DNA from: Flavobacterium limnosediminis JC2902
GTDB lineage: Bacteria; Bacteroidota; Bacteroidia; Flavobacteriales; Flavobacteriaceae
DNA: 64,000 bases
Reading direction: 5' to 3'
NCBI RefSeq assembly: GCF_000498535.1
Contig: NZ_AVGG01000019.1
Coordinates: forward strand, 62,001 to 126,000
Shown here piece by piece: positions 45,482 through 54,021 of the stretch. A model generated the notes under the pieces. That model was not told where the DNA came from, did not search any database, and was given only the letters and a program-made list of their open reading frames with translations. A program made the translations under genes and the position numbers. Each line of letters begins with the position of its first letter. Positions within the stretch are counted from its first letter, which is position 1.

Positions 45482-46729
45482 TTAGTTTTTTAAAATTTCT
45501 TGATAAATTTTTTCCAGAGCTTTGTTGACGGCCCTGTCTATCACTTTTTCACGGGGTTGCCCGAAGTTAAATTCTTCACTCTCTACGCCTTTGGGAGTCG
45601 CCATTGCGACGATTACAGTCCCCACTTCCGCATCGGCTTCACCCTTATTCGGACCGGCATTTCCGGTGGTCGCGATTGCATAATCGGTTTTCATTATTTT
45701 TTGAATATTGAGCGCCATCGCTTCGGCAACTTCCTTACTTACGACCGAATAGATGTCGATTGTTTCTTGGGAAATCCCTAACACATTCACCTTCGTTTCG
45801 GTGGCATAACTCACCACACTGCCCTTAAAATAATTCGACGAACCCGAAACCGAGGTTAAAGTGGCCGCTATTTTTCCTCCGGTACAGCTTTCTGCCGTTG
45901 AAATTGTAAGCCCTTTCTCTGTGAATAATCTTCCTAAAACCACTTCGATACTTTCATCATCATCGTAGCCGATAATTGCCTCACGAATGATTTCATCCAA
46001 TTTCACCACCTCATCAGCAATTGCTTTATACAAAAGCACTTCGTTGGTTCCGCGGGCGGAAAGTCGCAAACGCACCTGACCTGCATTGGGCAAGTAGGCC
46101 AGTTTTATGAATTCCGGTAAATTATCTTCCCAGGATTCGATTTTTTCAGCTAGCAAGCTTTCGCCGATTCCGTAGGTACGAATGGTTTTATGAACAATGT
46201 AAGGTCGGTCAAACTTGGTCACAAGCCTTGGAATCACTTCGTTTTCAATCAGATGTTTCATTTCAAACGGCACACCCGGTAAGGAAATAAAAACGGTATT
46301 TTCTTTTTCCATCCACATGCCCGGAGCAGTTCCTACCGAATTAAACAATACGGTACATTTTGAAGGCACCAAAGCCTGATCTTTGTTAAGTTGTGTGATC
46401 GGTCGCTTAAAATACCCTTCAATCAGTTGGGTTACGTGCGCCAGAACGGTTTCATCGGTAACCAATTCATCCTCAAAATAATCACATAACGTTTTTTTGG
46501 TGATATCGTCTTTGGTCGGCCCCAATCCGCCGGTTATAATAACAACCTCCGATTGGTTTTGCAGTTTTGACAGCGTATCCAGAATATGCTGTTTATCATC
46601 CGTGATGGATAACATTTCGTGTACGCCAATCCCAATCTTATCTAATGCTTTGGCTATAAATCCCGAATTGGTATCGATAATTTGTCCGATGAGTATCTCA
46701 TCGCCTATGGTAACAATGGTTGCTTTCAT
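45482..46729 (-). CDS. cinA: CinA-family nicotinamide mononucleotide deamidase / competence-damage protein
   Basis: A 415-residue, two-domain protein. The N-terminal MoCF-like domain has [18 protein letters not shown] and [14 protein letters not shown]. The C-terminal PncC-like amidase has [20 protein letters not shown] and [11 protein letters not shown]. It recycles NMN to nicotinate mononucleotide and has ADP-ribose pyrophosphatase-like activity in the N-domain. A TATATTTG box (46752-46759, minus strand) precedes it. Confidence 0.95.
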   Translation of the reverse strand: MKATIVTIGDEILIGQIIDTNSGFIAKALDKIGIGVHEMLSITDDKQHILDTLSKLQNQSEVVIITGGLGPTKDDITKKTLCDYFEDELVTDETVLAHVTQLIEGYFKRPITQLNKDQALVPSKCTVLFNSVGTAPGMWMEKENTVFISLPGVPFEMKHLIENEVIPRLVTKFDRPYIVHKTIRTYGIGESLLAEKIESWEDNLPEFIKLAYLPNAGQVRLRLSARGTNEVLLYKAIADEVVKLDEIIREAIIGYDDDESIEVVLGRLFTEKGLTISTAESCTGGKIAATLTSVSGSSNYFKGSVVSYATETKVNVLGISQETIDIYSVVSKEVAEAMALNIQKIMKTDYAIATTGNAGPNKGEADAEVGTVIVAMATPKGVESEEFNFGQPREKVIDRAVNKALEKIYQEILKN

Positions 46730-46853
46730 TTTCTTTTGAGCGGATAAGCATCAAATATACTACGCTTTACACACATGAATAAACGAAAAAAAATCATTAA
46801 CATTATATTAGGAAATGTTAATGATTTTAAGTCTTATGCTTTATCCCCGGAAG

Positions 46854-47198
46854 TTAAACATTGTAGTCTTTTTTCACTTCTTTCAGGGCATTTTCAATAT
46901 GTTCCTTTAAACTTTTAAAAACCTCTTTTATCTCTTTTCTTTTGCCTTCTGATTTTGTCCATTCCATTATCTGAAGATTCTCTTCATAGGCAGCATCCAT
47001 TCCCAACAAATCCAGAGTAGGTTTTATTTTATGGGAAGAAGCATAGGTTTTCGCATAATCTTTTTCTTCGATACCTTCCTTGATGGCTTTTAATTCCACA
47101 GGTACTTCTTCTACAAAAAGAGTAATAATCTGTTGTGCGAATTCGGTATCGTTATCCGAAATTTCGTAAACTTTCGATAAATTATAATGTAATGCCAT
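46854..47198 (-). CDS. Hpt (histidine phosphotransfer) domain protein
   Basis: A 114-residue all-helical protein with the phospho-acceptor motif SSHKIKPTLDLLGM (His56), typical of stand-alone Hpt proteins. It relays phosphate between hybrid kinases and response regulators; the partners are not in this window. It begins at the base after the FAH-family stop and ends the operon. Confidence 0.88.
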   Translation of the reverse strand: MALHYNLSKVYEISDNDTEFAQQIITLFVEEVPVELKAIKEGIEEKDYAKTYASSHKIKPTLDLLGMDAAYEENLQIMEWTKSEGKRKEIKEVFKSLKEHIENALKEVKKDYNV

Positions 47199-47810
47199 TT
47201 ACTTTACCTGTATTTTAAAAAGTTGCTGTCCTTCTATAAAACCTTCCAAAACATCATTCGGTTGTACTTTCGCCACTCCGGCAGGTGTTCCCGTAAAAAT
47301 AACATCCCCAGTTTTCAGGGTAAAATATTGTGAAACATAAGCAATCAGTTCGTCTATTTTCCATAACATGTGACTGGTATTTCCACTTTGAACCACCTTT
47401 CCGTTGTTGGTTAATTCAAATTTAACATTTTCCAGCGAACTGAAATCTTTTTTCGGCAAAAAATCACTTATTACCGCTGAATGGTCAAATGCCTTGGCTT
47501 TTTCCCACGGAAGCCCCTTACTTTTCAGTTCGGTTTGCAAATCACGGGCTGTAAAATCAATTCCCAATCCAATTTGATCATAGTATTTGTGGGCGAATTT
47601 TGGATCGATATATTTTCCGACTTTGCTGATCTTTACCAGAATCTCCACTTCGTGATGTACATCGTTACTGAACTCCGGAATCACAAATGGCGTTTGTTTC
47701 GGTAAAATGGCAGTGTCCGGCTTCATGAAAATCACCGGTTCACTCGGACGTTCGTTTTGCAGTTCGGAAATATGGTCGGCGTAATTCCGACCGATGCAGA
47801 TAATCTTCAT
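47199..47810 (-). CDS. Fumarylacetoacetate hydrolase family protein
   Basis: 203 residues: MKIICIGRNYADHISELQNE, FMKPDTAILP, HHEVEILVKISKVGK, YDQIGLGIDFTARDLQ, GDVIFTGTPAGV. This is the minimal FAH fold with metal-binding Glu/Asp residues (EVEILV segment). Close to acylpyruvase/oxaloacetate decarboxylase-type FAHD1 members; exact substrate not determined. Its start is 8 bp from an octamer array. Confidence 0.92.
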   Translation of the reverse strand: MKIICIGRNYADHISELQNERPSEPVIFMKPDTAILPKQTPFVIPEFSNDVHHEVEILVKISKVGKYIDPKFAHKYYDQIGLGIDFTARDLQTELKSKGLPWEKAKAFDHSAVISDFLPKKDFSSLENVKFELTNNGKVVQSGNTSHMLWKIDELIAYVSQYFTLKTGDVIFTGTPAGVAKVQPNDVLEGFIEGQQLFKIQVK

Positions 47811-47818
47811 TTTTTTTA

Positions 47819-47857
47819 GTGGCTAAGTTACTAAGTCGCTGAGTTACTAAGTTACTG
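47819..47857 (+). repeat. Octamer tandem array R
   Basis: GTGGCTAA, GTTACTAA, GTCGCTGA, GTTACTAA, GTTACTG: almost five 8-bp units of the type seen around the S23 gene. It fills the gap between the exonuclease and FAH genes, and the exonuclease stop lies within it. Confidence 0.75.
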
Positions 47858-48628
47858 TTGTTTTGTATTCAGTTTTCGGAGTTTAATTGCCGTTAACACT
47901 TTTTTGGTATACAGCGGAAAATCGGCGTTTTGGATCCAGCCGAAATACCCCGGTTCCTTTTCCAGAACCTCATCCACCAACGCACCTTTGTGTTTTCCGA
48001 AAGTAAAGATCTCCTGCCCCTCCGCATTTAACGCGATGAATCCGGCAAAATCAACCGATTTCTTTCTTGTGGTAAATTCCGATAAGGTTTTCATGTCGTT
48101 TTCCAGTTCCGGATAACGTTCCAATTGCGCTTTCAGGATTTCGTAGGTCGCTAAAGTATCGGCTTCGGCACTGTGGGCATTTTCAAGACTTTCTCCACAA
48201 TAGAACTTATAGGCAGCACTCAGGGTTCTTTCTTCCATTTTGTGGAAAATCGTCTGCACATCTACTGAAACGCGGTTTTTCATGTCGAAATCGACTTCGG
48301 CACGCAATAATTCTTCGGCTAAAAGCGGAATATCAAACCGATCCGAATTAAATCCGGCCAAATCCGAATCTTTAATCATACTGTGAACCTGTGAAGCCAA
48401 TTCCTTAAAAGTCGGCTCGTTGGCCACTTTTTCATTGGATATCCCATGTACCGCGGTAGCTTGGGCGGGAATTGGGATGGTCGGGTTCACCAGCCAGGTT
48501 TTACTTTCCTTATTTCCGTTGGGATATATTTTTACTATTGCAATTTCGACTATCCGGTCTCTGGCCACATCAATTCCTGTGGTTTCAAGATCAAAGAAAC
48601 AAATAGGCCTGTTAAGTTTTAATTCCAT
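47852..48628 (-). CDS. DEDDh 3'-5' exonuclease (DnaQ-like)
   Basis: 258 residues: ExoI motif FFDLETTGID, ExoII region DLAGFNSDRFDIPLLAEEL, ExoIII HSAEADTLATYEIL with the DEDDh His. After about residue 175 comes a C-terminal segment (FAGFIALNAEGQEIFTFGKHKGALVDEVLEKEP) like that in other Bacteroidota exonucleases. It could be a proofreading or general DNA/RNA exonuclease; it is not fused to a polymerase. First gene of the exonuclease-FAH-Hpt operon. Confidence 0.92.
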   Translation of the reverse strand: MELKLNRPICFFDLETTGIDVARDRIVEIAIVKIYPNGNKESKTWLVNPTIPIPAQATAVHGISNEKVANEPTFKELASQVHSMIKDSDLAGFNSDRFDIPLLAEELLRAEVDFDMKNRVSVDVQTIFHKMEERTLSAAYKFYCGESLENAHSAEADTLATYEILKAQLERYPELENDMKTLSEFTTRKKSVDFAGFIALNAEGQEIFTFGKHKGALVDEVLEKEPGYFGWIQNADFPLYTKKVLTAIKLRKLNTKQQ

Positions 48629-48647
48629 TATACTGTATTATATGATA

Positions 48648-48676
48648 CAAATATAGTTGAATCAGAATCATTTCAA
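48648..48676 (-). promoter_or_regulatory. Promoter for exonuclease-FAH-Hpt operon
   Basis: Minus strand TTG (48674-48676), 18-bp spacer, TATATTTG (48648-48655); ATG 19 bases later. Confidence 0.7.
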
Positions 48677-48707
48677 AACAAAAACCCGCCGGATACTGAC
48701 GGGTTCT
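48677..48707 (-). terminator. Terminator after the delta-60 repeat gene
   Basis: Minus strand ACCCGTC...GGCGGGT hairpin followed by TTTTTGTTTT. Confidence 0.7.
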
Positions 48708-48725
48708 GATTTATTTACAATTATT

Positions 48726-50288
48726 TTACTTAACAATTTTAATATTTGCTGTATTCGTTCCGTTGGAGATCGTTAAAAAATAGACACCTTCAGCCAACGT
48801 TAACGGTAAATCCAATTTTTGGGAATTGTTTCCTGTTGGAAAATTTTGATTTTTCAGCAAATTTGAAATCAGTCTACCGCTGTTGTCGTATAAGTCGATA
48901 CTTAACGTTTCAGCTTGATTACTATTAAAATCGAAATACAGGGTTTCTTTTACAGGATTTGGATAAACAAGAAAAGTATTATCCGGAAGTTGAAATTCGT
49001 TGTTTATCAATACATCTTCAGAATTAAATCGCAACAGAACAGTATAAGGATGACACGAAAAATGTGCTTCGCAAAAGACAGAACCAACAACAATTTTTTC
49101 ATCGGACTGCAGCCCTATTAAACTTCCAAAACTACTTCCACCCAAGTCATCGTTTGGAATAAGAACAAGACCTCCGTTACCGAAAGCCGTGTCAAAACTC
49201 CCATTACTCAAACAACGCACCAAGCCTATTTGATTCAGGGAAAATCCATGGGAATCCACAAACGCCCTTTCACCTCCCAATACTATTTTTCCGTCCGACT
49301 GTAACTGAAGGGAACGTGATGCTATAGGCAAAATAAGAATACCTCTTTTTCCGAAATTGGGATCAAAAGTTCCATTAGGCAAAACCTGCAGCAAGGTATG
49401 CGTATAAGACAATTCATATTCGGATTCATTGTGGTACGATTTCCCGCAAAATAGCATTTTCCCGTTAGGCAAAATCTTAACTGAAGTTATTTGATCATTG
49501 TCATCCACATTGAATCTCATCTCCCCGTTTGTACCAAAAGTAGTATCTAAAGTTCCATTACTATTGTATCGGATTATCATATTATCACTACCGTTTGTCA
49601 CCTCTATACTTCCTGCCAGGATTATCTTTCCATCAGGCTGCAATGCCAATACTCCTTCGTATGGATTCCCTAAAACATCACTGGTCTGGAAATCAGAATC
49701 CAAAGTTCCATTCGGGTTGTACCTTATCAATTGGAATCCTGAATTAGAATACCTGTAAACGACAATTTTTCCATCTAGTTGCTGTACCAAAGAAATGGTA
49801 TTTAAGATCGTATTTGAAGATATAATCACGATACCATCATTACCAAAACCGGTATCCAATGTACCGTCGGTATTATATCGAATTAAAAAAGAATCTCTAA
49901 AATAATCTCCGTTGCTGTATTCAGAGTTATAAGCACCAACAACCAATTTTCCATCCGATTGCATCAGCATTGTTTTTAGAAAAGTAGTTCTTGGAAAATC
50001 GCTGATTACTTTTCCGCCCACACCGAATGTCTCATCTAAAGAACCATCCGGTTTATATCTTACCAAAGCAAATTGATAGTAACCACTTTGACTGAACACT
50101 CCGCCTGCGGTTATAATTTTATCATCAGAATCTATTTTCAAAGCATTCAAATCCGACATGTATCCCCCAAAAGTTGGAAACACACTTCCATGAACCCCAA
50201 AAGCTTCATCAAGGGTTCCGTCTTGCGCAACTGCAATTTCAAAAACAGAGAGAAAGACAACCAAAAAAACAGTAGTAATGCTATTCAT
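48726..50288 (-). CDS. Delta-60 repeat protein with T9SS type A sorting domain
   Basis: 520 residues: signal MNSITTVFLVVFLSVFEIAVAQ, then about seven or eight delta-60 repeats, each with a motif like LDETFGVGGKV / LDTTFGTNGEM / FDPNFGKRGIL and DGKIIVAG / DGKLVVGAYN. They form a beta-propeller-like solenoid. The C-terminus VYPNPVKETLYFDF to TANIKIVK is a type A sorting domain. Probably a secreted surface protein; ligand unknown. Confidence 0.92.
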   Translation of the reverse strand: MNSITTVFLVVFLSVFEIAVAQDGTLDEAFGVHGSVFPTFGGYMSDLNALKIDSDDKIITAGGVFSQSGYYQFALVRYKPDGSLDETFGVGGKVISDFPRTTFLKTMLMQSDGKLVVGAYNSEYSNGDYFRDSFLIRYNTDGTLDTGFGNDGIVIISSNTILNTISLVQQLDGKIVVYRYSNSGFQLIRYNPNGTLDSDFQTSDVLGNPYEGVLALQPDGKIILAGSIEVTNGSDNMIIRYNSNGTLDTTFGTNGEMRFNVDDNDQITSVKILPNGKMLFCGKSYHNESEYELSYTHTLLQVLPNGTFDPNFGKRGILILPIASRSLQLQSDGKIVLGGERAFVDSHGFSLNQIGLVRCLSNGSFDTAFGNGGLVLIPNDDLGGSSFGSLIGLQSDEKIVVGSVFCEAHFSCHPYTVLLRFNSEDVLINNEFQLPDNTFLVYPNPVKETLYFDFNSNQAETLSIDLYDNSGRLISNLLKNQNFPTGNNSQKLDLPLTLAEGVYFLTISNGTNTANIKIVK

Positions 50289-50353
50289 AATTTATAGTTT
50301 CTTGATAACCACTAATTTACGAAATTAAAAAATGTGAAATTCGCATATGTACA

Positions 50354-50384
50354 ACAAAAAAAAGACCTCAAAAACTGAGGCCTT
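50354..50384 (-). terminator. Terminator after the E2 gene
   Basis: Minus strand AAGGCCTCA-GTTTT-TGAGGTCTT stem followed by TTTTTTTTG. Confidence 0.85.
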
Positions 50385-50410
50385 TTACAACTGAATTATA
50401 TGTGTGTTTC

Positions 50411-51706
50411 TTAGAAATCTCTATTTACATCAAACGCTTCTAAGTACTCAGCAACACGTTTCACGAAGCTTCCACCTAATGCACCGTCCACCACTCTGTG
50501 ATCGTATGAGTGCGACAGGAACATTTTCTGACGGATTCCAATAAAATCGCCTTCCGGAGTCTCGATAACTGCAGGTACTTTTCTGATAGCACCCAAAGCT
50601 AAGATTCCCACTTGCGGCTGGTTAATAATCGGTGTTCCGAAAACAGAACCGAAAGTCCCCACGTTTGTTACCGTATACGTACCGCCTTGAGTATCGTCTG
50701 GTTTTAATTTACCTGCTTTTGCACGGCTTCCCAAATCGTTTACCGCTTTTGCCATACCTACCAGGTTTAATTGGTCTGCATTTTTTATTACCGGCACGAT
50801 TAGGTTTCCGTTTGGCAACGCTGCTGCCATACCCAAGTTGATATTTTTCTTCTTGATGATGTAATCACCATCAACCGAAATATTCATTCCCGGGAAATCT
50901 TTCAATGCTTTAGCAACCGCTTCCATCATAATCGGAGTGAAAGTCAATTTCTCACCTTCTCTCTTTTCGAAAGCATTTTTCACTTTATCTCTCCATTTCA
51001 CGATGTTCGTCACATCCACTTCAATGAAGGATTGTACGTGAGCCGAAGTTTGTACCGAAGCCACCATGTATCCGGAAATCAGCTTACGCATTCTGTCCAT
51101 TTCTACGATTTCGTCTCCACCATTTACAGAGACCGGAGCCGCTTTTGACACTTCCGGAGCTGCTGCTTTTGGAGCCTGAGCCACAGGAGCCGCAACCGCT
51201 GCTGGTTGGCTTCCCCTGTTTTTAATATAATTTAAGATGTCTTCTTTATTGACACGGCCGTCTTTTCCGGAACCTTGTATTGACTCTAATTCAGCCAATG
51301 AAATCCCTTCTTCTTTAGCAATGTTTTTCACCAATGGAGAGAAGAATTTATCTGAATCCGCAAAATTAGCAGGAGCTGCTGTTTCTTTTGCTGCTTCAAC
51401 TGTTTTTGCCACTTCTGCAACCGGAGCTGCAACTGCTTCTGCTTTTGGAGCTTCCACTGCACCGCCTTCGGTTTCGATGATGGCGATAGTCTGACCTACC
51501 TGTACCACATCATCGGTATTGAAAAGAATTTCAACCAGTGTTCCCGCCACTTCAGAAGGTACTTCACTGTCCACTTTATCGGTAGCAATTTCAAGTACTG
51601 CCTCATCCATTTCAATTTTATCTCCAACCTGTTTTAACCAGTTGGTAACGGTTGCTTCAGCAACACTTTCTCCCATTTTGGGTAATTTCAATTCAAACTT
51701 TGCCAT
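50411..51706 (-). CDS. 2-oxo acid dehydrogenase E2 (dihydrolipoyl acyltransferase)
   Basis: 431 residues: one lipoyl domain with the attachment Lys44 in EIATDKVDSE; a Pro/Ala-rich linker; a peripheral subunit-binding domain (SPLVKNIAKEEGISLAELES, GKDGRVNKEDIL); and the catalytic domain with SHSYDHRVVDG (active-site His). This is E2 of a pyruvate, 2-oxoglutarate or branched-chain complex. The lipoyl domain start (FELKLPKMGESVAEATVTNW) favours the branched-chain group, but no E1 or E3 gene lies nearby to decide. The minus-strand -7 box TAATTTTG is at 51744-51751. Confidence 0.92.
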   Translation of the reverse strand: MAKFELKLPKMGESVAEATVTNWLKQVGDKIEMDEAVLEIATDKVDSEVPSEVAGTLVEILFNTDDVVQVGQTIAIIETEGGAVEAPKAEAVAAPVAEVAKTVEAAKETAAPANFADSDKFFSPLVKNIAKEEGISLAELESIQGSGKDGRVNKEDILNYIKNRGSQPAAVAAPVAQAPKAAAPEVSKAAPVSVNGGDEIVEMDRMRKLISGYMVASVQTSAHVQSFIEVDVTNIVKWRDKVKNAFEKREGEKLTFTPIMMEAVAKALKDFPGMNISVDGDYIIKKKNINLGMAAALPNGNLIVPVIKNADQLNLVGMAKAVNDLGSRAKAGKLKPDDTQGGTYTVTNVGTFGSVFGTPIINQPQVGILALGAIRKVPAVIETPEGDFIGIRQKMFLSHSYDHRVVDGALGGSFVKRVAEYLEAFDVNRDF

Positions 51707-51840
51707 ATCTTTAAACTAAAGTTGTGTTTTCGTCTTTCGTTTGCAAAATTAGTAAATATTTTTAGCCTTAGCCACGAATTACACAAATTTGCACGATTTT
51801 TTTATATTTTTCAAAATTACGAATTATTCAAATTCAAATT

Positions 51841-52998
51841 TTAAATCTCAATCACCTCACCTCTGTCATTACTGCTGTTGCTTCCAATCATAAAAGAAGC
51901 TTTGTCCGGAATTATTTTAAAGGTGAATCCGTTATTTTTATTCTTCTCGAGAAAGGCGATAATTTCTTTGAATGTAAAACTGTTGTTGTCCAATACAATC
52001 TCAAATTGCCTTCCCTTTGAATCTGCCTGCGAAATTAAAGAATTTTCGTTGATATTATCAGCTCTTACCACCTTTTTTTGCAGCATGTTTTCCAATTTTA
52101 TCCTCAGATTTTCATCCGAAGAAAACAAGACATATTCATCAATATCATAAACGATTTGCTGTTGTTGGGTTTTCTTCAGTAAGGCAAACAGAAAGGCTCC
52201 GATTCGCATAAAAACATCAAAAACAAACGAGCCTCCAAAATGCTTTTTATAGAAAAAACGCATCGCTTCCTGAAAACGTTTCATATAGGTCCCGTCTCGC
52301 ACCGTGCTTTCACCTTTATAATGTATTACCGAAGTGTCGTGGAAATAATAATTCGATTTACCCGATTTCAAAACCATGTAACTTAAATCAATATCATCCG
52401 AATACATGAAACAATTTTCGTCAAAACCGCCCACTTCGAGATACAAATCGCGTTTCATCACCATAAAAGCGCCCACCAGAATATCTACTTTTCCGGTTTG
52501 ATTTTCGGATAAATGCTGAGCGTAATATTCATTGAAGAGTCCGGATTGAGGAAAGATTTTATACAGTCCGAAAATTTTGGTAATTGATACCCATGGCGTA
52601 GGAACACCGCGTTTGCATTCCGGCAGAAAGTTTCCAGTGCCGTCAACGAGCTTGCAACCGACGATTCCCAAATCGGTTTCTGATTTTGCGAAAGCCAATA
52701 CTTTTTCAAAGGTATCTTCAGCAACAACGGTATCGGGATTTAAAATACAGATATATTCTCCTGTCGCTTCGGCTACTCCTATATTATTGCCTTTCGGAAA
52801 ACCGAGATTAGCTTTGTTTTCGATGAGTTTTACGTTTGGGAAACGGTGTTTCATCATTGCACAACTGTCGTCCACCGAAAGATTATCAACTACAATAATT
52901 TCGCCGTCGATGTTTTCCAATGCTTTCTGAACACTCAGAACGCATTGCTCTAAAAAATGACGGACATTGTAATTGAGGATGATTACGGATAGTTGCAT
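51841..52998 (-). CDS. Family 2 glycosyltransferase
   Basis: 385 residues: GT-A fold with LSVIILNYNVRHFLEQC, IIVVDNLSVDDS, LGFPKGNNIGVAEATG, and DXD-like LNPDTVVAED; acceptor region GGFDENCFMYSDDIDLSYM. These are rhamnosyl/galactosyltransferase-like features. After about residue 290 there is an extra alpha/beta C-terminal domain (EYVLFSSDENLRIKLENML, RQFEIVLDNNSFTFKEIIAFLEKN) I do not recognise. It has no membrane helix strong enough to be certain. It probably builds a surface polysaccharide. A TATATTTG box sits 4 bp before the ATG. Confidence 0.88.
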   Translation of the reverse strand: MQLSVIILNYNVRHFLEQCVLSVQKALENIDGEIIVVDNLSVDDSCAMMKHRFPNVKLIENKANLGFPKGNNIGVAEATGEYICILNPDTVVAEDTFEKVLAFAKSETDLGIVGCKLVDGTGNFLPECKRGVPTPWVSITKIFGLYKIFPQSGLFNEYYAQHLSENQTGKVDILVGAFMVMKRDLYLEVGGFDENCFMYSDDIDLSYMVLKSGKSNYYFHDTSVIHYKGESTVRDGTYMKRFQEAMRFFYKKHFGGSFVFDVFMRIGAFLFALLKKTQQQQIVYDIDEYVLFSSDENLRIKLENMLQKKVVRADNINENSLISQADSKGRQFEIVLDNNSFTFKEIIAFLEKNKNNGFTFKIIPDKASFMIGSNSSNDRGEVIEI

Positions 52999-53002
52999 CA
53001 GG

Positions 53003-53010
53003 CAAATATA
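53003..53010 (-). promoter_or_regulatory. -7 box abutting the GT2 start codon
   Basis: Minus strand TATATTTG ends 4 bases before the ATG at 52998; implies a leaderless transcript or an upstream alternative promoter. Confidence 0.4.
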
Positions 53011-53049
53011 GTTGAAAATCCTAAATTGCTCTTCTGCCTTCCGAAAGTA

Positions 53050-53961
53050 TTAAAAATAGATTTTGCAATTTGTCAGTTCGGTCGTGATTCGTGCTTTTTC
53101 TTCGTTATCAATAGGGTTTCCGGTGAGAATCAGGGTTCTTAATTTTGATAATTCCCCTAAGTTTTGCGGTAGCTGTCGCAGATTGTTGTTTGCCAATGAT
53201 AAGAAACTCAGGTTTTTCATTTTCACCATGGTTTCCGGAAGCTTTTCAATGCTGTTATGATTTAACAATAATGCTTCCAGCTTTTTGAGTTCATGAATGT
53301 CGTTAGGCAACGAACACAATTGGTTGTATTCCATCTTGAGTTCCTTCAGTTCCGGTAAAACGAACCATCCTTTTTCCAATTCATAAAACTGATTATTAGA
53401 CAGGTTAAGCACTTTAAGTTTTTTGAGTTCGGAAATGCTGTTTGGCAAATAACTGAGTTGGTTGTTATCAAGTTCCAAAGACAATAAATCTTTACAATAA
53501 CCGATAGTTTCAGGCAAAGCAACAATCGTATTGAGTGATAAATACAAGTACTGTAATTGTGTTAATTTGCCCATTTCATCCGGTAACAAAGAGAGTTTAT
53601 TTGTCGCTAAATCCAGCTTTTTTAATTTGCTCAGCCTTTTTATGTCTTTCGAAAGATACTTCACCGAGTTCTGTCTGTACACCAATACTTCCAGCTTTTT
53701 TAACGTATAAATTTCATTGTCCAGCCCTTCCAAATTGTTCTTCATCAAATTTAGAAATTCCAAATCCTTAAGCTGCTGCAAATTATTGGGAACCACAAAA
53801 AGAAATTGATCGCGTAAATTCAGTTGGGTTGCTTTTTTATCGGAAACCAATGCTTCTTCGACGCTAAAAAAAAGTGGTTTTTCGGGATTGGCATCTTGAG
53901 CAACAGCAACACAACAGCCTAAAAACATCAGACTTGTCATTAAAAAATTTCTTCCCATCAT
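53050..53961 (-). CDS. Exported leucine-rich repeat protein
   Basis: 303 residues: signal FLMTSLMFLGCCVAVAQ, then about ten 23-residue leucine-rich repeats (LKDLEFLNLMKNNLEGL, LKKLDLATNKLSLLPDEM, LKVLNLSNNQFYELE, LSFLSLANNNLRQLPQ). No sorting domain at the C-terminus (TNCKIYF), so it is probably periplasmic or otherwise exported. Likely a protein-binding scaffold; partner unknown. Confidence 0.85.
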   Translation of the reverse strand: MMGRNFLMTSLMFLGCCVAVAQDANPEKPLFFSVEEALVSDKKATQLNLRDQFLFVVPNNLQQLKDLEFLNLMKNNLEGLDNEIYTLKKLEVLVYRQNSVKYLSKDIKRLSKLKKLDLATNKLSLLPDEMGKLTQLQYLYLSLNTIVALPETIGYCKDLLSLELDNNQLSYLPNSISELKKLKVLNLSNNQFYELEKGWFVLPELKELKMEYNQLCSLPNDIHELKKLEALLLNHNSIEKLPETMVKMKNLSFLSLANNNLRQLPQNLGELSKLRTLILTGNPIDNEEKARITTELTNCKIYF

Positions 53962-53968
53962 TTAAATA

Positions 53969-54004
53969 ATAAAAAGGCCGGCATAGTAAAACATACCGAC
54001 CTTA
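53969..54004 (-). terminator. Terminator after phoX-like gene
   Basis: Minus strand AAGGTCGGTATG...TATGCCGGCCTT long stem (with G-U pairs) and T-rich tail, 18 bp past the stop. Confidence 0.8.
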
Positions 54005-54021
54005 GTTTAACTTTACACAAA

